Below are positions 26,175-35,913 of a DNA stretch of 64,000 nt, one piece after another. The notes below the pieces were generated by a model, which was not told the origin of the DNA, searched no databases, and saw nothing but the letters and a program-made list of their open reading frames with translations. The position numbers were made by a program, and so were the translations under genes. How positions within the stretch are numbered: the stretch's first letter is position 1; each line of letters starts with the position of its first letter. This stretch comes from Bombiscardovia asteroides_K (GTDB lineage: Bacteria > Actinomycetota > Actinomycetes > Actinomycetales > Bifidobacteriaceae), in the NCBI RefSeq assembly GCF_048001765.1, contig NZ_CP181447.1, positions 1,054,001-1,118,000 on the forward strand. Reading direction: 5' to 3'.

Positions 26175-26219
26175 GCAATGCCGGGCCGCCGGATGCGAAA
26201 CCCGGTGACCCGGCATTGC
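26175..26219 (-). terminator. Hairpin between pgk and tpiA
   Basis: A perfect 11-base inverted repeat (GCAATGCCGGG at 26175-26185, CCCGGCATTGC at 26209-26219), 17 bases after the pgk stop, with a 23-base loop that can fold further. No T run follows. It may be a partial terminator or an mRNA-stabilising element. Confidence 0.5.
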
Positions 26220-26236
26220 CCGTCTGTCTGCCGATT

Positions 26237-27433
26237 TTACTCCAGCACCTTCAGACCCGGAAGCTCCTTGCCCTCAAGGAACTCCAGGGAGGCGCCGCCG
26301 CCGGTGGAGATGTGCGAGAAGCCATCCTCGGGGAAGCCCAGGTTGCGCACTGCCGAGGCGGAGTCGCCGCCGCCGACGATGGTGAAGGCTCCGGCCTTGG
26401 TGGCGTCGACCAGGCCCTGGGCCACAGCCCGGGTGCCGTCGGCGAATGCCGGGAACTCGAAGACGCCCATGGGGCCGTTCCAGACCACTGTCTTGGAGTC
26501 CACGATCTTGTCGTGGAAGAGCTTCTGGGAGTCGGGACCGATGTCCAGACCCATCTTGTCTGCGGGGATGCCGTCGGCAGGAACCACCTGGTGGGGCGAA
26601 TCCGCCTTGAACTCGTCAGCCACCACGATGTCGGTGGGCAGGACCAGCTCCACGCCCTTCTGGCGGGCGGTGGCGATGTAGCCCTTGACGGTGTCGACCT
26701 GATCCTCCTCCAGCAGGGAGGAGCCGACCTCATAGCCCTCGGCCTTGAGGAAGGTGAAGACCATGCCGCCGCCGATGACCAGACGGTCGGCCTTGCTGAG
26801 CAGGTTCTCGATGACGCCCAGCTTGTCGGAGACCTTGGAACCGCCCAGGACCACAGTGAAGGGCCGCTCGGGGTTCTCGGTAGCCTTGGACAGGGCCTTG
26901 ACTTCCTTCTCGACCAGCAGGCCTGCTGCGGAAGGCAGGAACTTGGCCACGGAGTAGTTGGAACCCTGGGCGCGGTGGACCACGCCGAATCCATCGGAGA
27001 CGAAGACATCGCCCAGGTCGGCGATCTTGCGGGCGTAGGCATCGCGCTCGGCCTCGTCCTTGCTGGTTTCCTCAGGGTTGTAGCGCACGTTCTGCAGCAG
27101 GACCACGTCGCCGTCGTTCATGGCGGCCACCTTGGCATGGGCATCGGGACCGTAGGTGTCCTCGGCCAGAGGAACCTGCACGCCCAGCAGCTCACCCAGG
27201 CGAGCGGCCACGGGGGCCAGGCTCAGCTCGGGAACGACCTTGCCCTTGGGGCGACCCAGGTGGGCCATGAGAATGACCTTGGCGCCCTGGCCACGAAGCT
27301 GCTCGATGGTTGGCAAGGCGGCGCGGATGCGGCCGTCGTCCGTAATGGTGGTGCCGTCCAGCGGCACGTTGAAGTCCGCGCGGACGAGCACGCGCTTGCC
27401 CTTGAGATCACCGAGGCTCTTCAGTGTTTTCAT
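26237..27433 (-). CDS. pgk: Phosphoglycerate kinase
   Basis: A 398-residue glycolytic enzyme making ATP from 1,3-bisphosphoglycerate. Signature RVLVRADFNVPLDG at the N-terminus, then LMAHLGRPKGKV, QNVRYNPEET and the C-terminal nucleotide-binding GGGDSASAVRNLG. ATG at 27433 with AGAAAGGA upstream. The composition is that of a highly expressed gene. It precedes tpiA and follows whiA by about 80 bases. Confidence 0.96.
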   Translation of the reverse strand: MKTLKSLGDLKGKRVLVRADFNVPLDGTTITDDGRIRAALPTIEQLRGQGAKVILMAHLGRPKGKVVPELSLAPVAARLGELLGVQVPLAEDTYGPDAHAKVAAMNDGDVVLLQNVRYNPEETSKDEAERDAYARKIADLGDVFVSDGFGVVHRAQGSNYSVAKFLPSAAGLLVEKEVKALSKATENPERPFTVVLGGSKVSDKLGVIENLLSKADRLVIGGGMVFTFLKAEGYEVGSSLLEEDQVDTVKGYIATARQKGVELVLPTDIVVADEFKADSPHQVVPADGIPADKMGLDIGPDSQKLFHDKIVDSKTVVWNGPMGVFEFPAFADGTRAVAQGLVDATKAGAFTIVGGGDSASAVRNLGFPEDGFSHISTGGGASLEFLEGKELPGLKVLE

Positions 27434-27512
27434 GCGTATCCTTTCTGACTGCGGGTCCATGCGCCCGCTCCCCTGCCATGGTACTCAGGCAGACCGACCT
27501 ATGTGAGCTATC

Positions 27513-28472
27513 TCACTCTTGTTTGGCCTCTTCCTCGGCCCTTTTCTTTTCGACCTTGGTGGCCAGCTGCAGCAGGCGGCGGATGCGTCCGGCAATGGCA
27601 TCCTTGGTGACCGGCGGATCGGCCAGGCGGCCCAGCTCTTCGAGGGAGGCCTCACGGTGGTCCAGACGAAGCTGACCGGCAGCACGCAGGTTCTCGGGAA
27701 TATCGTCGCCCAGAATCTGGAAGGCCTTGGTGACCTTGGCGCTGGCCTCGACGGCGGCCTTGGCGGAGCGACGCATGTTGGCATCGTCGAAATTGGCCAG
27801 GCGGTTGGCCTTGCCGCGGGATTCCCCGTCGCTGCGCTTGCCGGTCCACTCCCTGGAGGACTTGGGTGCGCCCATCAGGTTGAGCATGCGTTCGATGACA
27901 TCCGGGTCGCGCAGGGTGACGCGCTCGGAGCTGCGCACCTGGCGGGCCTTGGCGTTGATGCCCAGCCGGCGGGCGGCGCCCACCAGGGCCAGGGCGGCCT
28001 CGGATCCGGGGCAGACAATCTCCAGATAGGAGGCCTTGCCCGGGTCAGACAGCTCGCCATGGGCCAGGAAGGCCCCTCGCCAGGCAGCCTTGACCTGGGC
28101 GATGTTGCCGGAGACGATGTCGGCGGGAAGACCACGAACCGGATGCTTGCGGCGGTCCAGCAGACCGGTCTGCAGGGCCAGGGCACCGCCTGCCCGCAGT
28201 ACGCGGACCGAGTAGCGGGTCAAGTTGCCGGTTGGGGCCTGCCGCTTGACCTGGATCAGATCGGAATCATGGCCGTAGACGTCCCTGATGGTGTTCTGCA
28301 ACCACTGCGCTGCCGGCAGGGAGTCGAATTGCGCTTCCACCACAATGTGACGCTGAATGATGTGTAGACCGCCACCGAAGCGGATCATCGCCGCCGATTG
28401 TGCTTTCTTGGCAGAGGGGGGTTCGTTGTCAATCGCGGCCAGCTCGCTTTTGACATCATCAAGTAGGGCCAA
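27513..28472 (-). CDS. whiA: Sporulation/division regulator WhiA
   Basis: A 319-residue DNA-binding protein with an N-terminal LAGLIDADG homing-endonuclease-like domain (RFGGGLHIIQRHIVVEA) and a C-terminal WhiA HTH (ASLEELGRLADPPVTKDAIA). In actinobacteria it activates division genes with WhiB-type partners; its role in non-sporulating bifidobacteria is inferred to be growth or division control. The TTG at 28470-28472 is selected: GGAGG lies just upstream and MALLDDVKSEL is the family start. Confidence 0.92.
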   Translation of the reverse strand: MALLDDVKSELAAIDNEPPSAKKAQSAAMIRFGGGLHIIQRHIVVEAQFDSLPAAQWLQNTIRDVYGHDSDLIQVKRQAPTGNLTRYSVRVLRAGGALALQTGLLDRRKHPVRGLPADIVSGNIAQVKAAWRGAFLAHGELSDPGKASYLEIVCPGSEAALALVGAARRLGINAKARQVRSSERVTLRDPDVIERMLNLMGAPKSSREWTGKRSDGESRGKANRLANFDDANMRRSAKAAVEASAKVTKAFQILGDDIPENLRAAGQLRLDHREASLEELGRLADPPVTKDAIAGRIRRLLQLATKVEKKRAEEEAKQE

Positions 28473-28592
28473 GAGCCGTCCTCCTACGAAAAAATACTGA
28501 AAAATGAATACTTCCAGGCCGCGCGACACACCTGCCGTGCAAACCACCGGATTACTGTGATACCGAATATCTTGGACAAATTGCGCCTTTGG

Positions 28593-29492
28593 CTATCCGC
28601 GAGAACGGTGCGGCAGCTCGCGGGCCGAGACCGTCACCTCCATTCCCCGGGACCGCAAACGGGCGGCCAGAGCGTCGGCCATGGCCACCGAGCGGTGCTG
28701 TCCGCCAGTGCAGCCAAAGGCGATGGTCACATAGTGCTTGTCCTCACGCGCATAGCCGCTGAGTGCGGTCAGAATAGCGGTGGTGTAGGCATCCAGGAAC
28801 TCCTTGGCGCCCTTGCTGGCCATCACATAGTCCCGGACCGGACCGTCATGGCCGTTCAGATCGCGCAGCTCGGGGACCCAGTAAGGGTTGGGCAGGAAGC
28901 GCACATCGGCTACGAAGTCGGCATCTATGGGCAGGCCGTACTTGAATCCGAAGCTCATGATGTGCACTCCCACGGTAGTCGGGCCGGAGCCCAGGACCAT
29001 TTCGTAGAGACGGGTGGAGAGCTGGTGGATGCTCAGGTTTGAAGTGTCGATGACCATGTCGGCACGTTCCTTGAGCCCGGCCAGCAGGCGGCGTTCCTCG
29101 CGGATGCCGTCGATCAGGCGGCCCGAGCCCTGCAGTGGGTGGGGTCTGCGGACGGACTCATAGCGTTTGACCAGCACCTGGTCTGAGGCGTCCAGAAAAA
29201 GAATGCGGCAGCGCACGCCCAGGTCGTCTAGGTGGCTGAGCACAGCCGATAGGTCGTCGAAGTAGGAGCGGGAGCGGACGTCGATGACGGCAGCCAGGCG
29301 GTGCAGTGAGCTTCTGGCCGAGGTCATCATGTCGACCAGGGGCACAAGCAGGCGCGGGGGCATGTTGTCTACCACATACCAGCCCATGTCCTCCATGGAG
29401 TCGGCGGCGCGGGAGCGGCCTGCACCGGACATGCCTGTGATCAGCAGTACCTCGAAGCCTGCGAAGGGCGGTTTTTCCGTCGTCATCGTCAT
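28593..29492 (-). CDS. rapZ: RapZ-family nucleotide-binding protein (YvcJ)
   Basis: A 299-residue GTP/ATP-binding protein. The P-loop ITGMSGAGRSRA sits near residue 20, with RCRILFLDASDQVLVKRY in the first domain and the C-terminal RNA-binding-like motif FGCTGGQHRSVAMAD. In enterobacteria RapZ presents a small RNA to RNase E; in Gram-positives the role is unclear. The start overlaps the aroE stop (ATGA). The gap to whiA is 120 bases. Confidence 0.9.
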   Translation of the reverse strand: MTMTTEKPPFAGFEVLLITGMSGAGRSRAADSMEDMGWYVVDNMPPRLLVPLVDMMTSARSSLHRLAAVIDVRSRSYFDDLSAVLSHLDDLGVRCRILFLDASDQVLVKRYESVRRPHPLQGSGRLIDGIREERRLLAGLKERADMVIDTSNLSIHQLSTRLYEMVLGSGPTTVGVHIMSFGFKYGLPIDADFVADVRFLPNPYWVPELRDLNGHDGPVRDYVMASKGAKEFLDAYTTAILTALSGYAREDKHYVTIAFGCTGGQHRSVAMADALAARLRSRGMEVTVSARELPHRSRG

Positions 29493-30463
29493 GCCTCCCT
29501 CAAGGCTCGGTCCATGGCGGCCACCGGAACAGCGGCCAGGGGTCGGCCGGTCATCAGCGCCACCTGACGCACGGCTTGATAGAGCAGCATTCGTTCACCG
29601 CTGATGGCCCGGCCACCCGGTCGGCTGCAGAAGGCCTTCATGAGTGGGGTGGGCCGGGGGTCATAGACCACATCCAGCAGAACCGGGCCTAGGCGTTTGT
29701 CGTCATGGGCCTCTGGAGTCTCAGCTGTACTGAGCAGATCAGCCAGGGGGTCGGCTGCCCCAGAAGGCAGGGTGGAGACGATAATATCGGTCCCGATCAG
29801 TGCTTTTTCGGCTGACTCAGACCGGTCCATGGCGGTGACGGTTGGCTCAGGCAGGTCAAGCCGGGAGGCAAGGGCCAGCATGTGGTCGCAGTGCTCCGGG
29901 TTGCGGACCAGCAGGTCCACACGCTCGACCCCCAGCACCTTCAAGGCGCAGAAGGCGGACTCGGCGGTGTTCCCGTTGCCGATGACCAGGGCTCGCGTTC
30001 CCCTATATGGTTGGTCGGGAAGCCGGTCCTGCCTTCCCTGACCGGTAACCTCCAGCAGGGCAGCCAAATCGTCAGGATCTTCATCGGCCCGGCAGCGGTC
30101 GGCCGCCTCCAGCAGGGCAGCTACGATCCCCTCTACATCCGTGTTGTACAAGGACGGGCCTTTGGCGGGGCCGCCCTGCGCAAAGACCGCCGTGTTGGCC
30201 ACTCCTAGGGTCTTGGACCAGTAATCACAGAAATCACCCAAGGGGCCGACGGCATTTTTCAGGGGCATGGTCAGGCTGAGTCCTGCCCAGGACGGGTCAA
30301 GGCCGTGGATAAAGTCCGCCAAACCGTCAGCGTCCATGCGCACACGGTCATAGCGCCAACCATCCAGGCCCAGTGCGTCATAGGCTGATCTATGCAGGAG
30401 GGGCGAGAGGGAATGGCTGATTGGGTCGCCCAGGACGGCACAACGACGATCAGGTCCATTCAT
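29489..30463 (-). CDS. aroE: Shikimate dehydrogenase
   Basis: A 324-residue enzyme reducing 3-dehydroshikimate to shikimate with NADPH (aromatic amino-acid pathway). Seen: substrate site VLGDPISHSLSPLLH at the N-terminus, catalytic Lys in SLTMPLKNAV, NADPH-binding ALVIGNGNTAESAF near the middle, and LLYQAVRQVALMTGRP near the C-terminus. It is a little longer than average, from an acidic insertion about residues 120-150. The ATG at 30463 was preferred on homology; an in-frame GTG lies at 30475. It follows uvrC. Confidence 0.9.
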   Translation of the reverse strand: MNGPDRRCAVLGDPISHSLSPLLHRSAYDALGLDGWRYDRVRMDADGLADFIHGLDPSWAGLSLTMPLKNAVGPLGDFCDYWSKTLGVANTAVFAQGGPAKGPSLYNTDVEGIVAALLEAADRCRADEDPDDLAALLEVTGQGRQDRLPDQPYRGTRALVIGNGNTAESAFCALKVLGVERVDLLVRNPEHCDHMLALASRLDLPEPTVTAMDRSESAEKALIGTDIIVSTLPSGAADPLADLLSTAETPEAHDDKRLGPVLLDVVYDPRPTPLMKAFCSRPGGRAISGERMLLYQAVRQVALMTGRPLAAVPVAAMDRALREA

Positions 30464-30523
30464 ATCCGCAATCACGCACCAATCAACTCAGGGCATGGCC
30501 CTCTGCCAGCCTCCTGAGCCATT

Positions 30524-32824
30524 TTATCGCTGGCTGTCCCCGGTCTGGTCCTGATCACTGTGCAGGGCCTGGTAGATGGCCTCGGCCTTCGCTGAGCCAA
30601 TGCCTTTGACGGCCTCCAGCTCCTCCTGGGATGCCTGGCGCATGCGCTTGACCGACCCGAAGTGATTGAGCAGCTTCTTCTGGTAGGCGGATCCGATGCC
30701 CGGAATCTCATCCAGGGCCGACCGGAGGGCACCCTTGCGCCGGGTCTGCCGGTGGTAGGTGATGGCAAAGCGGTGGGACTCGTCGCGCACCCGCTGCAGC
30801 AGGTACATGCCCTCGGACTGACGCTTGAGGATGATGGGATAGTCGTCGTCAGGCACCCAGACCTCTTCCAGGCGCTTGGCCAGGCCACACAGTGCCACAT
30901 CGTCCACTCCGCAGTCGTGCAGGGCCCGGGCAGCAGCAGTCACCTGGGGCTTGCCTCCATCGACAACGATCAGATTGGGCTTGTAGGCGAAGTGGCGGGC
31001 GGTGGTGTTCTGCTGGACGATGGCTCCCTCCTCCTGCTCCACAAGCTCGGGTGCCTTATCGTTGGCCTTTCGCTCGGCCTCCATGCTGTCACCGCTGTCA
31101 CCGGCGATGTTGCCGTGGCGGAAGCGCCGGGTCAGGGTCTCGTAGATGGCTCTTATATCGTCCACAGCGCCCTTGCGGTCCTCGCCGCGGATGGCGAATC
31201 GACGGTATTCGGACTTCTTGGGGACCGCGTCCTCGAAGACCACCATGGAGGCCACCTGGAACTGGCCGCCCACGGTGTTGGAGATGTCGTAGCACTCGAT
31301 GCGCAGCGGGGCGCGGTCCAGTCCAAGGGCCTTGGCCACGTCATTCATGGCCTGGGTGCGGGTGCCCATGTCGCTCATGCGGCTGAGCTTGCTGCGCTGG
31401 AGGGCCTGGCGTGCGTTTGCGTTGGCCCGGTCCATCAGAGACTTCTTCTCCCCCCGGCTGGCCACACGGATGGTCACTGCGGATCCGCGCAGCTCCCTCA
31501 GCCACTCCTGCAGGTCGCCGGTCCGATCCGGCTGGATGGGGACGATGACCTCGGGAGGCACCGGCGAGATGGGAGCCAGCAGGTCGGCACGTCCGGTCTG
31601 ATCCTGATGCTGGTGTCGGCTCCTGGTGGCCTTGGCCCGGGCCTCGGCATCCAGGGCCGTGACTTTCTGGGTGGAGCCCATGGCATCCCTGTCCTGGCTG
31701 ATGGAGACCGGGGCGTCGGAATTCTCTGGAAGCTTGTGCAGCTCGCTGTCATTCTCACTCATCAGGTCCGAATAGACCTGCACCAAGAGGTCGCTGATCA
31801 GCTCGCTGTCGGAGACGTCCTCCACCCGCTCCACGCTCCAGTTGCGTTCGCCGCGGATGGCTCCGGAGCGCACGAAGAAGGCATGGACCGAGGCCTCCAG
31901 TTCGTCCGAGGCCACTCCGAAGACGTCCACATCCACGTTGGAGGCGAAGGCCACGGCATTCTGCTCGATGACCGTGTCCAGCATGGCGATCTGGTCGCGT
32001 AGGCGGGCGGCCTTCTCGAAGTCCAACTCCTTACTGGCCTTCTGCATGCTCCTGGTCAGCCCCGCACGGTAGCTCTTGCCCAGCCTGCCGGTGATTACCC
32101 CGGTCAGCTCCGTGCATAGACGACGGTGGTCGCTGGCACTGATTCGGCCCACGCAGGGGGCCGAGCACTTGCCAATGGAGGCCAGCAGGCAGGGACGGCC
32201 GCTGAGCTTGGCCTTGCGGAAGACGCCGGGAGTGCAGGTGCGCACCGGATAGGTCTTGAGCAGGGCGTCCAGGGTGTGCTTCATGTCCCAGACCTTGGCG
32301 TAGGGGCCGAAGTAGCGGGTGTCGTGCCGCTTGCGCACCCGGGTCATCCATACCCGGGGGAACTCCTCCCCCACGGATACAGCCAGGTAGGGGTAGGTCT
32401 TGTCATCGCGCAGCTTGACGTTGAAGCGGGGGTCGAACTCCTTAATCCAGGTGTATTCCAGGGTCAGGGACTCCAGGTCGGTGCCCACCACGGTCCATTC
32501 CAGGCTCCGGGCCGTCAGGACCATGGTCTGGGTGCGCGGATGCAGATTTTCCAGGGGCTGGAAGTAATTGGCCAGGCGGTTGCGCAGGTTCTTGGCCTTG
32601 CCCACGTAGATGACCCGGCCATCGCCGTCCCGCCACTTGTAGACCCCCGGCTGGGCGGGGATGTCAGAGGTCTTGGGACGGAAGAGGTCCCGGCTGTCCC
32701 CCAGCAGGGGCGCGCCGTTCTTGTTGACGCCGGTCCTGGTACCGGTGGCGGACTCCTCCTCCAGGGCTTGGGCGGTGCGTCGCCATACCTGCGGCGTATG
32801 CCGCTCGAAGCAGCTGCGGGTCAT
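30524..32824 (-). CDS. uvrC: Excinuclease ABC subunit C
   Basis: A 766-residue endonuclease that incises on both sides of a lesion during nucleotide excision repair. N-terminal GIY-YIG domain (PGVYKWRDGDGRVIYVGKAKNLRNRLANYF contains it, near residue 58), UVR domain (SKELDFEKAARLRDQIAML, about 270), RNase H-like C-terminal nuclease (NLIVVDGGKPQV) and tandem HhH (DEIPGIGSAYQKKLLNHFGS). A low-complexity insertion around 370-420 makes it longer than usual. The ATG overlaps the uvrA stop (ATGA). Confidence 0.95.
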   Translation of the reverse strand: MTRSCFERHTPQVWRRTAQALEEESATGTRTGVNKNGAPLLGDSRDLFRPKTSDIPAQPGVYKWRDGDGRVIYVGKAKNLRNRLANYFQPLENLHPRTQTMVLTARSLEWTVVGTDLESLTLEYTWIKEFDPRFNVKLRDDKTYPYLAVSVGEEFPRVWMTRVRKRHDTRYFGPYAKVWDMKHTLDALLKTYPVRTCTPGVFRKAKLSGRPCLLASIGKCSAPCVGRISASDHRRLCTELTGVITGRLGKSYRAGLTRSMQKASKELDFEKAARLRDQIAMLDTVIEQNAVAFASNVDVDVFGVASDELEASVHAFFVRSGAIRGERNWSVERVEDVSDSELISDLLVQVYSDLMSENDSELHKLPENSDAPVSISQDRDAMGSTQKVTALDAEARAKATRSRHQHQDQTGRADLLAPISPVPPEVIVPIQPDRTGDLQEWLRELRGSAVTIRVASRGEKKSLMDRANANARQALQRSKLSRMSDMGTRTQAMNDVAKALGLDRAPLRIECYDISNTVGGQFQVASMVVFEDAVPKKSEYRRFAIRGEDRKGAVDDIRAIYETLTRRFRHGNIAGDSGDSMEAERKANDKAPELVEQEEGAIVQQNTTARHFAYKPNLIVVDGGKPQVTAAARALHDCGVDDVALCGLAKRLEEVWVPDDDYPIILKRQSEGMYLLQRVRDESHRFAITYHRQTRRKGALRSALDEIPGIGSAYQKKLLNHFGSVKRMRQASQEELEAVKGIGSAKAEAIYQALHSDQDQTGDSQR

Positions 32825-35808
32825 GATCGCGCAGCCTTGGCGGCCTTGTCGACCTTGGCGGGATCCAGCATGGGCTTCAGATACTTGCCTGTCCAGCTAT
32901 TCGGATTGGCCGCCACCTGCTCGGGAGCGCCCTGGGCCACCACGGTGCCGCCGCCGTCGCCGCCCTCAGGGCCCAGGTCGATGATCCAATCGGCGGTCTT
33001 GATCACGTCCAGGTTGTGCTCGATGACGATGACCGTGTTGCCCTTGTCAACCAGGCCGTGCAGGACCTTGAGCAGCTTGCGGACATCCTCGAAGTGCAGG
33101 CCCGTGGTGGGCTCGTCCAGGATGTAGACGGTCTTGCCGTCGGAGCGCCGCTGCAGCTCGGTGGCCAGCTTGACCCGCTGGGACTCGCCTCCGGACAGGG
33201 TGGGCGCCGGCTGGCCCAGGCGGATGTAGCCCAGGCCCACGTCCACCAGGGTGTCCAGATAGCGGGCGATGGAGGGATAGGCCTTGAAGAAATGCGCGGC
33301 CTCCTCGATGGGCATGTCCAGCACATCCGAGACGGTCTTGCCGTTGTAGGTGACCTCAAGGGTCTCCCTGTTGTAGCGCTTGCCATGGCAGGTCTCGCAC
33401 TGCACGTAGACGTCGGGCAGGAAGTTCATCTCGATCTTGATGGTTCCGTCGCCGTGGCAGGTCTCGCAGCGGCCGCCCTTGACATTGAAGGAGAAACGAC
33501 CTGGGCCGTAGCCGCGCACCTGGGCCTCGGGGGTCTTGGCGAAGAGCTGGCGGATCTTGTCCCAGACGCCGGTGTAGGTGGCCGGGTTGGAGCGCGGGGT
33601 GCGGCCGATGGGGTTCTGGTCCACGTGGATGACCTTGCGCACCTGGTCCACGCCTTCCACACGGGTGTGCTTGCCGGGCACGATGCGGGCGTTGTTGAGC
33701 TGGTCGGCCAGAACCGGATAGAGGATGGAATTGACCAGGGTGGACTTGCCGGAGCCGGAGACGCCGGTGACCAGGGTCATGACCCCCAGCGGGAAGGATA
33801 CCTTAAGGTTCTTCAGATTGTTCTCTCGAGCCCCCACCACGGTCAGCTGTCGCGTCTTGCTGGTCTTGCGGCGGCGCTTGGGCACCTCGATGGACCGCCG
33901 TCCGGCGATGTAGTCGGCGGTGATTGAACGGGGGGCCTTGACCAGGTCCTGCGAGCGTCCGGAGAAGATGACCTCCCCGCCATGCTCGCCGGCCCCCGGG
34001 CCGATGTCGACCAGCCAGTCGGCCTGGCGGATGGTGTCCTCATCGTGTTCGACCACGATCAGGGTGTTGCCCAGGTCGCGCAACCGCTGCAGGGTCTTGA
34101 TAAGCCGGTCGTTGTCCCTCTGGTGCAGACCGATGGAGGGCTCGTCCAGCACGTACATGACGCCCACCAGGCCCGAGCCGATCTGGGTGGCCAGGCGAAT
34201 GCGCTGGGCCTCGCCGCCGGAGAGGGTGGCCGCAGCCCGGGACAGGGTCAGATAGTTCAGGCCCACGTCGTTGAGGAAGCGCAGACGGGCGCGGATCTCC
34301 TTGAGGACCTCCCCGGCGATCTTGGCCTGGGCGCCCTCCATGTGCAGGCCCTCCACCCATTTCAGGCTGGCGGATACGGCCATGTCGCAGACCTGGGCGA
34401 TGGACAGGCCGTCCACGGTCACGGCCAGCACCTCGGGCTTCAGACGCTTGCCCTGGCAGACCTGGCAGGGCACTTCGCGCATGTAGGACTCGTAGTACTG
34501 CTTCATGGGCTGCGAGTCGGTCTCGTCGTGGCGGCGCATCAGGGTGCGGACCACACCCTCGAATCCGGTGGTGTACTCGCGCAGGCGGCCCCAACGGTTG
34601 CGGTAGGAGACGTCCACCTTGAAGTCGTGTCCGTACATGACGGCATGGCGGACTTCCTCGGGCAGGTCCTTCCAGGGGGTCGAGGTGGAGAAGCCCATCT
34701 CCTTGGCCAGGCCGTCCAGCAGGTGGCCGTAGAAGCGCTGCTGGCTCTTGGTGCCGCTCCAGGGCTCCACGGCCCCGTCCTTGAGGCTCTTGTCGGGGTC
34801 GGGCACCACCAGCTCGGGGTCAATCTCCAGGTTGAATCCCAGGCCGGTGCAGGCCGGGCAGGCTCCGTAGGGTGCGTTGAAGGAGAAGGTCCTGGGCTCG
34901 ATCTCGTCCAGTTCCAGCTCGTGGCCGTTGGGGCAGGACCGCTTCTCGGAGAAGGGCTGGCGACGCTCGGGGTCCTTGGCATCCAGATCCACGAAGTCGG
35001 CCACTACCGTGCCCTTGGCCAGTCGCAGGGCGGTCTCCACGGAGTCGGTCAGGCGTTGGCGCATGCCCTCGCGAATGACCAGCCGGTCCACCACCACCTC
35101 GATGGTGTGCTTCTTCTGCTTGGTCAGTTTGATGGACTCGGACAGCTGGTGCATGTCCCCGTCGATGATGGCCCGGGAGTAGCCGTCGGAGCGTAGGAGC
35201 TCCAGTGTCTCCACGAACTCGCCCTTGCGACCCTTGACGATGGGGGCCAGGAGCTGGAAGCGGGTCCCCTCAGGCCTGGACATGAGGGTGTCGACGATCT
35301 GCTGTGGCGACTGGGCACGCACCTCGGCCCCGCAGACCGGGCAGTGGGGGATGCCGGTTCTGGCGAAGAGCAGGCGCAGGTAGTCGTAGACCTCGGTGAT
35401 GGTTCCGACAGTGGACCGGGGGTTGCGGTTGGTGGTCTTCTGGTCGATGGAGACGGCCGGGCTCAAGCCCTCGATGAAGTCCACGTCGGGTTTGTCCATC
35501 TGGCCCAGGAACTGGCGGGCATAGGCGGAGAGGGACTCCACATAGCGGCGCTGACCCTCGGCGAAGAGGGTGTCGAAGGCCAGGGAGGACTTGCCCGAGC
35601 CTGATAGGCCGGTGAAGACCACCATCCGGTTACGGGGTATGGACAGGTTGACGTTCTTAAGGTTGTGGGCCCGGGCGCCCTGGATGACGATTTTGCGATC
35701 GTTGGGCACCATGGACAGGTCCGCCACCAGGGACCCCTTGGACTCGATCATGCGCGGGTTCTCGATGGCCGCGTCCACTGTCGACTTAGGCTTGTTCTGC
35801 TGCTTCAC
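32821..35808 (-). CDS. uvrA: Excinuclease ABC subunit A
   Basis: A damage-recognition ATPase of about 995 residues. Two ABC cassettes: Walker A GLSGSGKSSLAFDTLFAEG and GVSGSGKSTLVNS, with signatures TLSGGEAQRIRLATQIGSGL and TLSGGESQRVKLATELQRRS. Zinc-finger Cys pairs are in CPACTG/CPNG and CETCHGDG/CETCHGKR. The start is uncertain. The GTG at 35808 is preferred; a MIESKGSL start further in is possible, and a longer frame reaches 35868 without a good ribosome site. First gene of the block. Confidence 0.95.
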   Translation of the reverse strand: MKQQNKPKSTVDAAIENPRMIESKGSLVADLSMVPNDRKIVIQGARAHNLKNVNLSIPRNRMVVFTGLSGSGKSSLAFDTLFAEGQRRYVESLSAYARQFLGQMDKPDVDFIEGLSPAVSIDQKTTNRNPRSTVGTITEVYDYLRLLFARTGIPHCPVCGAEVRAQSPQQIVDTLMSRPEGTRFQLLAPIVKGRKGEFVETLELLRSDGYSRAIIDGDMHQLSESIKLTKQKKHTIEVVVDRLVIREGMRQRLTDSVETALRLAKGTVVADFVDLDAKDPERRQPFSEKRSCPNGHELELDEIEPRTFSFNAPYGACPACTGLGFNLEIDPELVVPDPDKSLKDGAVEPWSGTKSQQRFYGHLLDGLAKEMGFSTSTPWKDLPEEVRHAVMYGHDFKVDVSYRNRWGRLREYTTGFEGVVRTLMRRHDETDSQPMKQYYESYMREVPCQVCQGKRLKPEVLAVTVDGLSIAQVCDMAVSASLKWVEGLHMEGAQAKIAGEVLKEIRARLRFLNDVGLNYLTLSRAAATLSGGEAQRIRLATQIGSGLVGVMYVLDEPSIGLHQRDNDRLIKTLQRLRDLGNTLIVVEHDEDTIRQADWLVDIGPGAGEHGGEVIFSGRSQDLVKAPRSITADYIAGRRSIEVPKRRRKTSKTRQLTVVGARENNLKNLKVSFPLGVMTLVTGVSGSGKSTLVNSILYPVLADQLNNARIVPGKHTRVEGVDQVRKVIHVDQNPIGRTPRSNPATYTGVWDKIRQLFAKTPEAQVRGYGPGRFSFNVKGGRCETCHGDGTIKIEMNFLPDVYVQCETCHGKRYNRETLEVTYNGKTVSDVLDMPIEEAAHFFKAYPSIARYLDTLVDVGLGYIRLGQPAPTLSGGESQRVKLATELQRRSDGKTVYILDEPTTGLHFEDVRKLLKVLHGLVDKGNTVIVIEHNLDVIKTADWIIDLGPEGGDGGGTVVAQGAPEQVAANPNSWTGKYLKPMLDPAKVDKAAKAARS

Positions 35809-35913
35809 GTGCTTCCCATCCGCTTCCCTGAAGACCCATGGCCAAGGCTGAGGCCAAAGCCTGACCATAATATCGCCGGGGCCGAATAATTCGAACAGGT
35901 GTTCGATGACGGC

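Noticed and set aside
25547..27448. 633-codon plus-strand open frame opposite tpiA and pgk
   Set aside because: It runs antisense to two clearly recognised glycolytic genes with intact catalytic motifs; long antisense frames are common in high-G+C codon patterns, and the product has no recognisable domain.
33982..35196. 404-codon plus-strand open frame opposite uvrA
   Set aside because: Antisense shadow of uvrA, with the low-complexity Gly/Leu/Val/His composition typical of reverse frames.
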